From: an uncultured Adlercreutzia sp.
GTDB taxonomy: Bacteria > Actinomycetota > Coriobacteriia > Coriobacteriales > Eggerthellaceae
Direction of reading: 5' to 3'
Assembly (NCBI RefSeq): GCF_958431955.1
Contig: NZ_CAUASN010000010.1
Span: 1 to 64,000, forward strand
DNA: 64,000 nucleotides
Shown: positions 33,517-41,960 of the stretch, piece after piece
Position numbering within the stretch: position 1 is the stretch's first letter
How the letters are laid out: every line of letters starts with the position of its first letter
The notes under the pieces: model-generated
Seen by the model: the letters and a program-made list of their open reading frames with translations, nothing else
Databases searched by the model: none
Told to the model about the DNA's origin: nothing
Made by a program: the position numbers and the translations under genes

Positions 33517-34953
33517 ATGCGGGAATCGAACGAGGGCCCCTTTGCCGACTGGCGGCTTTTGGGGCTCGGCTTCTGGCAGGCGTGGCAGATCGTCACGATG
33601 TGCACGAGCACCGTGGCGCCCAATGAGGGGCTGCTCTTCTCCGAGGGCAACGCCCTGCTCGGATTGCTCGTGCTCATGACGATCGGCTACGGTGCCGTCG
33701 TGGTCATGTCGCGGTGGTTCGCGCCCTTCGCGGCGCGACGCCTTTTCTATATCGTGGCCGCCGGCGCCATGGCCTTCGGCACTGTTGTCATGCCCCTGGC
33801 GGTGCTCGCCGGCACAGGCGCGCTCGGCTGGGCGCTGTTCATCGCCGCAGCCGCTGCCGCCGCCCTCGGCAATGCGCTTCTGCTCATCATGTGGGGCGAG
33901 CTGTGGAGTGCGTTGGCCACCGGGCGGGTGGGTCGGCATCTCTACGCCTCCTACACCTTCGCCTTCGTGCTCTTCTTCCTCGTCTACGCTCTGCCGCAGC
34001 CGGCGGCCGTAGGGGTGACGGCGCTGTTTCCGGTGGCGTCGGCGGCCGTGCTGTACGCCTGCCGCCGCGAACCCCGCCGCGAGCCTTCTGTCGTGCCGCT
34101 CGATGTGCGCACGATCCCCGTTGGGCGCCTGCTCGTCTGCCTCTTCGTCATCAGCGTCATATGGGGCCTGACCCAGGGCATGGTGGTCACCTTCGCCGAA
34201 GGCGATCCGCTCGTGGTGCCCAAGGCGCTTCTGCTGGCGGGGGGCGGTATCGGGGCCATTACGCTTTCCATGATGGTCACCTCGTCGCCTTCCGAGGCGC
34301 TCACCTTGTACCGGCCCGTCATCCCCGCAGTGCTCGCGGGTATTGTCTTGCTGCTGCTCGAGCCGGAGGTGTATCCCTTCTTGGGAACGGGGCTCATTAT
34401 CATGGGCATCTACTGCTTGGACATGCTCATGATGCTCGTCTCCACCGATGTGGCCTTCCGCGGCCGCATTCCCGTGGCCCTCTCCTTCGGTCTTGCCGTT
34501 CTGGCCACGCGGGCCGGCACCCTCGTCGGATCGGTGGGAGCCGATTGCCTCATATTCTCGCCCTGGTGGTCGGCCCAGCTGCGCCTTGACGTGTGCCTCA
34601 TCGCCATCCTCCTGCTCGCGGTCATCGGCATGCTCTTCTTCACGGTGGCCGACGTGCAGAAGATCTATGTCACACCGCGCCTTGCGCGCACCGACGAGTC
34701 CCTGGAACAGAAGTGCGCGGCGATGGCGGCCATGTGCCATCTGACCAACCGCGAATCAGAGGTCCTCGTGCTTTTGGCCCGCGGGCGCACCGTTCCCTAT
34801 ATCAGCGACGAACTCTCCATTGCCCAGGGCACCGCGAAGCACCATGTGAGTAACATCTACCGCAAGGTGGGGGTGTACGACCGCCAGGGGCTGCTGGACG
34901 CCATCGAGCAGGGCGGCGTGGGAAGGTCTGCGCTGGGGGACGATCGCCTTTAA
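33517..34953 (+). CDS. Membrane-embedded LuxR-type regulator paired with the flavoprotein at 31575
   Basis: This 478-residue protein has about twelve hydrophobic segments (residues 15-385) and a C-terminal LuxR HTH: LTNRESEVLVLLARGRTVPY, then GTAKHHVSNIYRKVGVYDRQ. It has the same build as the proteins at 17345 and 37914 but its membrane part differs clearly in sequence. GGGAGGG precedes the ATG. Divergent position suggests it controls the flavoprotein gene. Confidence 0.84.
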   Translation: MRESNEGPFADWRLLGLGFWQAWQIVTMCTSTVAPNEGLLFSEGNALLGLLVLMTIGYGAVVVMSRWFAPFAARRLFYIVAAGAMAFGTVVMPLAVLAGTGALGWALFIAAAAAAALGNALLLIMWGELWSALATGRVGRHLYASYTFAFVLFFLVYALPQPAAVGVTALFPVASAAVLYACRREPRREPSVVPLDVRTIPVGRLLVCLFVISVIWGLTQGMVVTFAEGDPLVVPKALLLAGGGIGAITLSMMVTSSPSEALTLYRPVIPAVLAGIVLLLLEPEVYPFLGTGLIIMGIYCLDMLMMLVSTDVAFRGRIPVALSFGLAVLATRAGTLVGSVGADCLIFSPWWSAQLRLDVCLIAILLLAVIGMLFFTVADVQKIYVTPRLARTDESLEQKCAAMAAMCHLTNRESEVLVLLARGRTVPYISDELSIAQGTAKHHVSNIYRKVGVYDRQGLLDAIEQGGVGRSALGDDRL

Positions 34954-35032
34954 GGACCGGGTTGACTCGCGCGATGGGCTCGCAGCCGAGTCCGCGATGC
35001 TCGTTCGGGGGGGGGTGCTGGGGCAATAGTCT

Positions 35033-35226
35033 CTCGATTGCGGAAAGTCGCCCTTTGATGGAACGGTTTCGAAAACACGCCCCTCGATTGCGGAAAGTCG
35101 CCCAACAGCGGGCGACTTTCCGCAATATAGAGCCCGATACGGCCTATGCACTCACTCTGAAGTCGTAAAGGGCGGTGGCACGCGTTCCTTTATGGCGACT
35201 TTCCGCAATTTCAAGGCGTGTTTTCG
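35033..35226. repeat. Intergenic cluster of four GCGGAAAGTCGCC repeats
   Basis: Two identical 21-bp direct copies, 35033-35053 and 35083-35103, are joined by two inverted copies at 35110-35126 and 35194-35210. Copies 2 and 3 form a perfect 17-bp hairpin with a 6-base loop. The longer segments 35070-35102 and 35194-35226 are inverted repeats matching at 28 of 33 positions. No T tract follows the hairpins. The cluster fills the gap between the ends of a LuxR gene and a convergent LysR gene. Function unknown. Confidence 0.75.
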
Positions 35227-35239
35227 CACCTGCTCGAGT

Positions 35240-36172
35240 CTAGCGGCGGTTTTCCGCGATCAAAGCGACGAGGGCGTCCAGCTCTGCGGCCTTGCCGAAG
35301 CCGTCGGCGATCTCGCGGGCCACCCGCCGGGCGGCCTCGGGCATATCGGGCCGCACGACGAGCACCGAGCTCAGGGAGAAGGGCGCGTTCGCGAGGGGCC
35401 GGAGGCAGATGCCGTTCGTCACGAGACGCCGCGCGTAGCCAGTCTGGATGATGAAGACCTGGCGGCGGCTGGACACGTGGGCGAGCATGAGGTTGCGGTC
35501 GGGGGCGATGGGGTCGACCTCGATGCCGTGGGTGCGGAAGATGTCCGCGTAGAGCCGCTCCTTGTAGGGGCTCGTCTGGACCACCGTGCGCCCGCGCAGA
35601 TCGCAGGCGAAGTCCACGGCGTCCTTGCGCGCCAGCTCGTCGTCGCTGGCGACCAGGACGGACAGCGTGTCGTCGGTCAGCCGGACGAAGGGCACCTCCA
35701 TCTGGCGCGGAGGCGCCATGGTCACCGCGCATTCCGCCTTGCCGTCCGCCACGGCGCGCCACAGCTCGTCGTGATCGCCGTCGATGATCGAGAGGCTCAG
35801 CGCGGCGTCGTCCTCGAAGCGGGCGAGCAGCTTGCGCTTCTCGTCGTAGCCCACGAACATGCTGAGCAGCCCCACGCGTACGACGGCCGGATCGGCGCCG
35901 TCCAGGGAGCGGATGCGGGCGAGGCACTGCTCCCATGCGCGGTCCTCCTCCCGCAGGTGTCGCAGGAGCGTTCGCCCGGCCAGCGTGGGTGCGACGCCTC
36001 CCTTCCCGCGGGTGAACAAAACGGCGCCCACCGCCTCCTCCAGCGACCCCATGCTGCGGGAGAGCCCCTGGCGGGACAGGTAGAGGCTCTGGGCGGCCCG
36101 GGTGATGTTCCCCGTGGCGCACAGCTCGTAGAAATAGCGCCGCTGCTCGGCGCTCAGGCGAAACGTGGTCAT
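35240..36172 (-). CDS. LysR-family transcriptional regulator
   Basis: This 310-residue protein has an N-terminal winged HTH: FRLSAEQRRYFYELCATGNITRAAQSLYLSRQGLSRSMGSLE split over residues 4-45. A substrate-binding domain follows, with VVRVGLLSMFVGYD and VPFVRLTDDTLSVLVASDDEL. AGAGG lies 8 bases before ATG 36172. It is divergent from the radical-SAM gene 328 bases away, which may be its target. The effector cannot be predicted. Confidence 0.87.
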   Translation of the reverse strand: MTTFRLSAEQRRYFYELCATGNITRAAQSLYLSRQGLSRSMGSLEEAVGAVLFTRGKGGVAPTLAGRTLLRHLREEDRAWEQCLARIRSLDGADPAVVRVGLLSMFVGYDEKRKLLARFEDDAALSLSIIDGDHDELWRAVADGKAECAVTMAPPRQMEVPFVRLTDDTLSVLVASDDELARKDAVDFACDLRGRTVVQTSPYKERLYADIFRTHGIEVDPIAPDRNLMLAHVSSRRQVFIIQTGYARRLVTNGICLRPLANAPFSLSSVLVVRPDMPEAARRVAREIADGFGKAAELDALVALIAENRR

Positions 36173-36499
36173 GGTCTTCCTCTCTTGGGGACGGCCGTGC
36201 TGTCGTGGTCGCCTCATGGCGAAGGGGCCACTATAGGGCCTGGCCGTGCCGGGCGCAAGGCCCTCTGTTCCCGATATCGATGCCGCCGGTCCATGCCGAC
36301 GCGGCCCGCAAGCACTCCGACCTGGCCTTCGTTGGAAGTGCAAACGGGAAGGTTGCGGATGGTCCGGGCCAAGTGTTGCCCTTCAGGACGGCGGGCGGCG
36401 GTTTGTGCATTCCCCATACCCTCAGCGGTCGGCTCGGCGTTTGCCCGGCCGGTAGTGCTACAATGCGCCTTACGCTTGTACCTACCAGGAGGTTTCCGC
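36173..36499 (+). promoter_or_regulatory. Divergent intergenic region, LysR and radical-SAM genes
   Basis: No gene is supported in this 327-base stretch. TACAAT at 36459-36464 is a plausible -10 for the radical-SAM gene (leader about 30 bases) but has no good -35. No clear T-N11-A LysR box stood out. Confidence 0.4.
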
Positions 36500-37825
36500 A
36501 TGCTCTCAGAGCGCCTGCTCACCACCGTCGTCCGCACCATGACCGATAAGACGCTGGCTTTGCACCCCGTGCCCACGGGCACCCTGCCCGACCCGGTGCC
36601 GGGGCGCGCCTACACGCTGTACGTGCACGTTCCCTTCTGCGAGCGTCTGTGCCCCTACTGCTCGTTCAACCGCTTCCCGTACCGGGAAGAGCGGGCACGC
36701 ACTCACTTTAAGGCCTTGCGCGAGGAGATGCGCCTTCTGAAGGAGAAGGGCTACGACTTCGAGAGCGCCTATATTGGCGGCGGCACACCCACGGTTGACA
36801 TCGACGAGCTGTGCGAGACCATCGACTATGCCCGTGATCTGTTCTCCATCAAGGAGATCAACTCCGAGACGAATCCGAACCACCTCATCCCCTCGTACCT
36901 GGAGAAGCTCAAGGGCCGCATCCAGCGTCTGTCGGTGGGCGTGCAGTCCTTCGACAACGAGCTTCTGCGCCAGATGGACCGCTACGAGAAGTACGGCAGC
37001 GCCGAGGAGATCTTCGAGCGCATCGGCGAGGCCGCGCCGTACTTCGAGTCGCTCAACGTGGACATGATCTTCAACTTCCCGTCCCAGACCGAGGACATCC
37101 TCATCAACGACTGCGAGAAAATTGCCACCTGCGGCTGCCATCAGACCACCTTCTCGCCGCTGTACCAGTCCCACGCCACCACGCGCAAGATGGAAAGCGT
37201 GCTCGGGCGCATGGACTACGACAAGGAGCGCCGTTTCTACCACATCCTCGACGAGATCTTGAACGAGGGGGAGCGTCCGCTGTTCGAGCGCCGCACCCTG
37301 TGGACTTTCAACCGGCTCGACGAGAACCTGCGCCGGCGCCAGAACCTGGAGGTGGACGAGTACGCCGTGGCCTACGAGGAGTGCGTGGGCGTGGGATCGG
37401 GCTCCATTACCCATTTGGGCGACAACCTGTTCGTGAACACCTTCAACCTGGAGGAGTACGCGCAGATCGTGGGGGAGGGGCGCCTGCCGCTCATGGGCTG
37501 CACCGATCTGCCGCGCCGCGATCTCATGCGCTACAAGTTCCTGCTGCAGCTGTACAGCCTGCGCTTCGACAAGCGCGAGTTCGAGCGCGATTTCGGCGTA
37601 TCGGTAGAGCGGGGGCTGCCCGTGGAGATGGCCTTCATGCGCGCCAACGGGGCGTTTGCCACCGACAACGACGAGGAGCTCACCCTCACCCGCGCCGGCC
37701 GCTACCTCGTGGTGGTGCTCTACCGCCAGTACCTGGCGGGCCTGAACAACCTGCGCGAGCAGGCCCGCAGCGAGCTTAAGGGCCTGGAGCACGACCTTCT
37801 GTTCGGCGACGGCACCGAGAAGTAG
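36500..37825 (+). CDS. Radical-SAM HemN/HemW/HutW-like enzyme
   Basis: This 441-residue protein carries the radical-SAM cluster motif in VPFCERLCPYCSFNRF (CxxxCxxC, with Tyr before the last Cys as in HemN). SAYIGGGTPTVD (SAM-binding glycine-rich motif) and RLSVGVQSFDNELLRQM follow, all typical of the coproporphyrinogen dehydrogenase/HemW group. The length and the FNRF context also resemble ChuW/HutW enzymes of anaerobic haem use. The reaction cannot be settled. AGGAGG is 7 bases before ATG 36500. It is a single gene followed by a stem-loop. Confidence 0.8.
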   Translation: MLSERLLTTVVRTMTDKTLALHPVPTGTLPDPVPGRAYTLYVHVPFCERLCPYCSFNRFPYREERARTHFKALREEMRLLKEKGYDFESAYIGGGTPTVDIDELCETIDYARDLFSIKEINSETNPNHLIPSYLEKLKGRIQRLSVGVQSFDNELLRQMDRYEKYGSAEEIFERIGEAAPYFESLNVDMIFNFPSQTEDILINDCEKIATCGCHQTTFSPLYQSHATTRKMESVLGRMDYDKERRFYHILDEILNEGERPLFERRTLWTFNRLDENLRRRQNLEVDEYAVAYEECVGVGSGSITHLGDNLFVNTFNLEEYAQIVGEGRLPLMGCTDLPRRDLMRYKFLLQLYSLRFDKREFERDFGVSVERGLPVEMAFMRANGAFATDNDEELTLTRAGRYLVVVLYRQYLAGLNNLREQARSELKGLEHDLLFGDGTEK

Positions 37826-37856
37826 GGCATCGGCCGCGAGCTGCATTCAAGATGCG

Positions 37857-37887
37857 CGACGAAGGCTCCCCGCGGGAGCCTTCGTCG
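37857..37887. terminator. Stem-loop between convergent genes
   Basis: The 14-bp stem CGACGAAGGCTCCC/GGGAGCCTTCGTCG with a CGC loop lies 31 bases after the radical-SAM gene and 27 bases from the end of the convergent LuxR gene. No T tract follows on either strand, so termination is likely but not certain. Confidence 0.55.
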
Positions 37888-37913
37888 TTGGGAGGGGGTG
37901 TGGGGGTCGGGCC

Positions 37914-39329
37914 CTACTGGCCGCCGCACAGCTCGACGAGCTCCTTGCGGCAGTGGACGTCGCATTTCACGTAGATGTGCTGGATGTGCGCCTTCAGGGT
38001 ACCCGGGGCGATGAACAGCTCCCGCTCGATCTGCGGGTTGGTCTGCCCTTGGGCGATGAGCCGGCAGATCTCGTCCTCGCGGGGGCTGAGACGGTAGCGG
38101 GCCGTGACGGCGTCGCAGCGCTCGGCGATAGTCTCGGCGCGGCGGCCCTCCTCGGCCAAGTCGTCGGTCTCCAGCAGGCGGATGCCCCAGCGGCTCGCCA
38201 AGTCCTTCTCCGAGAGCAGCATGAGGGTGCTCGCCAGCACGAGCATGACCACGGCGGCGGTGATGACGATGGACTGCACGCCTGGGGCCAGTCCGCTCGT
38301 ATCAAGTAGATCGGCGCAGGAGCCGCCCCAGATGGTGAACAGGGAGTTCACCCGCATGATGCCCGTGAGCGCGATGATGGCGATGCCCATGCGCTTGGAC
38401 AGGTCGTAGAACAGAAGAGATATGAGCAGCGACATGAGGGTCATGCCCATGGAGATGAGGTAGCCCGCCGCCGTGGTTCCGAGCAGCCCCTCGGCGGGAA
38501 TGAGCAGAAGCCCGCAGATCATGAGCAGGAGCGGCGAGCGGAACAGGGCGCTCACGCTGAAGCGATCCGAGAAGAAGTAGACCACGACGAAGAAGGCGCC
38601 CATGACCAGCGCCGTCGAGAGCGACGAGTGCACGCCCGCCCCCTCGGGCAGCTGGTGGGTGCGCAGCCCGTAGGCGAAGGCGTAGATGCACAGCACCGCG
38701 AGCGGTTTCACCGGGTAGGAGAACTTCGGATACGCCCGGGGCGCGAGGTCGCGGGCGGGAAGCTGGCGGAAGGCGAGGACGAGGCAGCCCACGGAGATGA
38801 AGGGCAGAAGCACGAGCACTGCGGCGAGGCGCTCGGCATCGAGGCCCTGGCACAGGTAGGTGATGGGCACGGCGATGAAGCGGGAGGCCGCGGTGTACAG
38901 GGCGATGCGCATGAGGCTCAAGGGCACGATGGCCTCGTTGTACATGAGGAGCACCGCGCAGAACCCGAAGGCGCCGAGGACTGCCGCCGCAATGCCCAAC
39001 CCTCCGGCGAGGTCGGGAGCCGCCGGGGCCGAGACGATGCACAGCGATGCGACGAGCATGGCGGCGCAGGCCGCGGGCTTGGCCCAGGGCTGGCTGTGCA
39101 GGGGAGCGAGGCGGCGCGCGAAGATGGTGGCGGCGATGCCGAGGGCCGCGTACACGTAGTCGAAGACCATATGGGGGTCGAAGGCGAGCGGGACGGGCAT
39201 GCCTGCGGGCGCGGCGAAGGTGAGGGTCATCCAGGTGCGGGCGCAGCCGAGGGCGAACAGATAGGGGATCATCTGCTCCAGGTGATCGATGCGGCGCCAA
39301 GGGCGCCTTGTGCGCTCGGTGGTATCCAT
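37914..39329 (-). CDS. Membrane-embedded LuxR-type regulator downstream of the flavoprotein at 39496
   Basis: This 471-residue protein has about twelve hydrophobic segments and a C-terminal LuxR HTH: LSPREDEICRLIAQGQTNPQ, then GTLKAHIQHIYVKCDVHCRK. It is on the same strand as and downstream of its flavoprotein, unlike the two divergent pairs. TATAAT at 39342-39337 ends seven bases before ATG 39329 and there is no Shine-Dalgarno, so the mRNA may be leaderless. An in-frame ATG at 39338 overlaps the -10 box and is less likely. Confidence 0.83.
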   Translation of the reverse strand: MDTTERTRRPWRRIDHLEQMIPYLFALGCARTWMTLTFAAPAGMPVPLAFDPHMVFDYVYAALGIAATIFARRLAPLHSQPWAKPAACAAMLVASLCIVSAPAAPDLAGGLGIAAAVLGAFGFCAVLLMYNEAIVPLSLMRIALYTAASRFIAVPITYLCQGLDAERLAAVLVLLPFISVGCLVLAFRQLPARDLAPRAYPKFSYPVKPLAVLCIYAFAYGLRTHQLPEGAGVHSSLSTALVMGAFFVVVYFFSDRFSVSALFRSPLLLMICGLLLIPAEGLLGTTAAGYLISMGMTLMSLLISLLFYDLSKRMGIAIIALTGIMRVNSLFTIWGGSCADLLDTSGLAPGVQSIVITAAVVMLVLASTLMLLSEKDLASRWGIRLLETDDLAEEGRRAETIAERCDAVTARYRLSPREDEICRLIAQGQTNPQIERELFIAPGTLKAHIQHIYVKCDVHCRKELVELCGGQ

Positions 39330-39423
39330 GGGAATCATTATACAGGCTCCAGCGTGCTGTCGGCGCGTGCCCGCTTCGCCCCTCTGCGCCCTTTCGCTCG
39401 CGGCCGATGCCGCAGACGCCGGA

Positions 39424-39457
39424 GCGCCCGCCAGCGGGGAGGGAAGCTGGCGGGCGC
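39424..39457 (-). terminator. Stem-loop after the flavoprotein gene
   Basis: The 12-bp stem GCGCCCGCCAGC/GCTGGCGGGCGC with a 10-base loop stands about 40 bases past the stop. No U tract follows, so this may be a weak or factor-dependent terminator. Confidence 0.45.
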
Positions 39458-39495
39458 GCAGAGAGGGAGGGTGCGGGAGCGTTTGGGTGGCAGCC

Positions 39496-41118
39496 CTACA
39501 GGGCGGCCACGTAGCGGCCGGTCACGTAGCCGGAGGTGATGGCGCGGCCGATGGAGAGGCCCTCGACATCCATGGGGTAGTCCACGCCGCCGTAGAACTG
39601 GCCCGAGGCGTTGCCCACGGCGAACAGGCCCTCGATGGGCGCGCCATCGGCGTCCAGGCACTGCTGGTTCTCATCCACCGTCAGGCCGCCGAGCACCGCC
39701 GGCACGGAGTTCGCTCCGCGGGGCACGGCGAAGAACGGCCCCTGCTCGATGGGCACCAGGTAGTCGGCCCGCTTGCCGAACTGGCCGTCAGCGCCGGTGG
39801 CGCACAGCGCATTGTAGTCCTCGATGGACTTTACGATAGCGGCCTCGTCGATGGGGTCGATGTGCCACTCCTCGGCCTCCATGTAGGCGTTGATGTTCGC
39901 GGCCAGCTCGGCGAGGGTCTCGCCGCGTACGAACTGGTCCTCGGGGGGCACTTTCATGTTGCCCACGCCGAACTTCACCTCGTCGGGATGGGCCGCCGCC
40001 CACTGCTCGCCGATCTCGACCCAGTTCGCCGGCATGATGGTGAAGAACTTCGCGGCCATCGGGTTCTCGAAGTCGTACTCCTCCAGATAACCGCGCATGA
40101 GGTTGTTCAGGTAGGCGAAGGACAGCACTTCGTTCATGAAGCGCTCGCCGTGGATGTCCAGGTTCAGGAAGGGCAGCTCCAGGCGGGTGAGCGCGCCGCC
40201 GCCGTGGACCATCTTCGAGTGGTTCACCGGCGTCATCTGGGCACCGGCCCAGATGCCGGCCATCATGCCCATGCCGTCGCGGAAGGGGCTCATAGTCTTG
40301 AAGCCGCGCAGGTCGGGGCAGTAATAGTCGCGCATCTCCTGGTTGCCGGAGCAGTCGCCCGAGGCGAGGATGACGCCCTTGGCCGCCCTGAACAGCACGT
40401 TGCCCTCCTCGGTGGAGCAGATGACGCCGGCCACCCGGTCGCCTTCCTTGTACAGCTGCACGGCAGGCGAGTTGAAGAAGAACTCCACGCCCTCGGCGGC
40501 CACGGCGTCGCACACGGCCAGGGCGGCGTCGTTGTGGGCGCCCTCCAGGTGGTTGTAGGTGTTGGCGTGCAGATAGTAGGTGTAGCCGTTGTGCTCGCGC
40601 TCGGAATCGTAGGGCTTCGACTCGGCTCCGCCGGCCGCCGCCGTGTCGGCCCACCAGGTAACGGCCTCGAAGGAGTTGCGCGCCCAGGCCTCCAAAAGCT
40701 TGCGGTTGGAACGGTAGGCGTTCTTCTCCATGAGGAAGGCCACGCAGGCCTGGATGCCGGCCTCGTCGGTCTTGGTGGTATCCACCGAGGCTCCCATGTT
40801 GCCGGTGGTCTGGGCCGTGCCGATGTTCTGCACACAGGCTACCTTCGCGCCGGCCTCGGCGGCGGTGTGGGCGGCCGAGAGGCCCGACTCGCCGGCCCCG
40901 ACGACCACGACGTCGAACTCGCGGGTGTCGGCGAACTCGGTGATGGGCTCGGGTGCCTGCAGGAACTCCGGCAGCGACGAGTCGGCAGCTCCGGTCTCGG
41001 AGAGCGCGGCCGAGTCGGACGGGGCCTTCGGGGCGCAGCCGGCGAGGGCTCCGGCCCCCACGATGCCCGCGGCGGTGAGGCCGGAGAGTTTGAACAGATC
41101 GCGACGGGTGACTTCCAT
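39496..41118 (-). CDS. Tat-exported FAD flavoprotein reductase (no FMN domain)
   Basis: This 540-residue protein has a Tat signal (VTRRDLFKLSGLTAAG, then ALAGCAPKA). The FAD site is VVVVGAGESGLSAAHTAA. A C-terminal LFAVGNASGQFYGGVDYPMD segment follows. It belongs to the same superfamily as the 15123 and 31575 proteins, without the FMN-binding domain. It is more diverged, with QNIGTAQTTGNMGA after the first FAD segment. AGGAGGG precedes ATG 41118. A LuxR-type gene lies downstream. Substrate unknown; a small-molecule reductase in the cell envelope is likely. Confidence 0.86.
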   Translation of the reverse strand: MEVTRRDLFKLSGLTAAGIVGAGALAGCAPKAPSDSAALSETGAADSSLPEFLQAPEPITEFADTREFDVVVVGAGESGLSAAHTAAEAGAKVACVQNIGTAQTTGNMGASVDTTKTDEAGIQACVAFLMEKNAYRSNRKLLEAWARNSFEAVTWWADTAAAGGAESKPYDSEREHNGYTYYLHANTYNHLEGAHNDAALAVCDAVAAEGVEFFFNSPAVQLYKEGDRVAGVICSTEEGNVLFRAAKGVILASGDCSGNQEMRDYYCPDLRGFKTMSPFRDGMGMMAGIWAGAQMTPVNHSKMVHGGGALTRLELPFLNLDIHGERFMNEVLSFAYLNNLMRGYLEEYDFENPMAAKFFTIMPANWVEIGEQWAAAHPDEVKFGVGNMKVPPEDQFVRGETLAELAANINAYMEAEEWHIDPIDEAAIVKSIEDYNALCATGADGQFGKRADYLVPIEQGPFFAVPRGANSVPAVLGGLTVDENQQCLDADGAPIEGLFAVGNASGQFYGGVDYPMDVEGLSIGRAITSGYVTGRYVAAL

Positions 41119-41301
41119 GGTTTCCCTCCTGAAGACATGCGGCGCTTTCCTGTCGCCGCGTTCCCTGCGCCGGACGGTGCACTGCGATGTGGCGACCCTC
41201 TTTTTCGGATGGGATTGCCGCTTCCTGCACTGCCAGCGCCCTTGACGGCCCGCATCATGCCGCAACGGGTTCGGAGGGCGCATCGGGCCAGAGGGAAAAT
41301 T

Positions 41302-41333
41302 TGGGTTAAATGCCTAACCCAAGCCATAACCCA
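41302..41333. promoter_or_regulatory. TAACCCA operator-like cluster
   Basis: TTGGGTTA and TAACCCAA form a perfect 8-bp inverted repeat over 6 bases, followed by another TAACCCA 12 bases on. The same heptamer pair occurs in the 17233-17252 region. It lies about 185 bases before the flavoprotein start. Confidence 0.45.
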
Positions 41334-41390
41334 AGGCGATGATCAGGCAAGACTCTCTCCCTGCCTTATCTCCTTCCTCGTTTTCGAAAA

Positions 41391-41555
41391 TTGGCCAAAA
41401 ACACCCTCGAGTGCGCTCGATGATCCGCTTTCTCGCCTCCCGCGAAGAGAATGGCCTTCTGAAAGTAACGAATAACGTATAATTTATCGATCGATCTTCG
41501 GCCAATGCGACGAATCGAAGGTCAAGGGAGCGCACTCGAGGGTGTTTCTGGCCAA
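41391..41555. repeat. 28-bp inverted repeat enclosing 109 bases
   Basis: The arms 41391-41418 and 41528-41555 match at 27 of 28 positions and contain ACACCCTCGAGTGCGCTC. The enclosed 109 bases include the AT-rich segment AATAACGTATAATTTATCG. No ORF or terminator pattern was found. It could be a small non-autonomous element or a regulatory structure. Confidence 0.65.
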
Positions 41556-41702
41556 ATATTCCAAACGACTCCTGCGAACCGCCGAGAACCGACTGGCGGT
41601 AGGCTCGGTATCAACCGGCGCTGCGACTTGGCTGATCGCCTGAGCCTTTAGGGGTCCGGCGCTCGTTACGATGCCGTTGGGACGAATTTGGCAAAATTTC
41701 TC

Positions 41703-41731
41703 TTGCAATGTCTTGGAGGTAAGGGTACTAT
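41703..41731 (+). promoter_or_regulatory. Promoter of tRNA-Pro
   Basis: TTGCAA (41703-41708) and TACTAT (41726-41731) are 17 bp apart, about 38 bases before the tRNA. Confidence 0.65.
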
Positions 41732-41768
41732 AAGCAAGCTGTTTGGGCGCGAGCCCGAAAAGCACGAA

Positions 41769-41845
<77 letters not shown>

Positions 41846-41853
41846 GAATTGAG

Positions 41854-41883
41854 AGAGCCGGCTTCAAGCCGGCTCTTTTTTTA
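41854..41883 (+). terminator. Terminator of tRNA-Pro
   Basis: The stem AGAGCCGGC/GCCGGCTCT with a five-base loop is followed by seven T. Confidence 0.9.
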
Positions 41884-41960
41884 TTGACTTATAGGATTCT
41901 CCGATACGTGCGCCGCAAGCGGAAATGCTAGGCTTCTCCTATCGAGTGAAGGGAGTTCCC

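Larger units (their letters stand above)
41119..41768. other. 650-base region without a supported gene
   Basis: It holds the control region of the flavoprotein gene, with TGGGTTA at 41302-41308 and TAACCCA at 41315-41321 and 41327-41333. It also holds a 28-bp inverted repeat (41391-41418 with 41528-41555) and the promoter of tRNA-Pro. A 73-codon open frame at 41314-41535 on the minus strand crosses the repeat and has no ribosome site, so it is not called. Confidence 0.7.

Noticed and set aside
35033..35103. Two 21-bp direct repeats with a 29-bp spacer, CRISPR-like at first sight
   Set aside because: There are only two direct copies, the other copies are inverted, the repeat forms hairpins with its neighbours, and no cas genes are present.
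41314..41535. 73-codon minus-strand frame
   Set aside because: It crosses the 41391-41555 inverted repeat and has no ribosome site or family resemblance.
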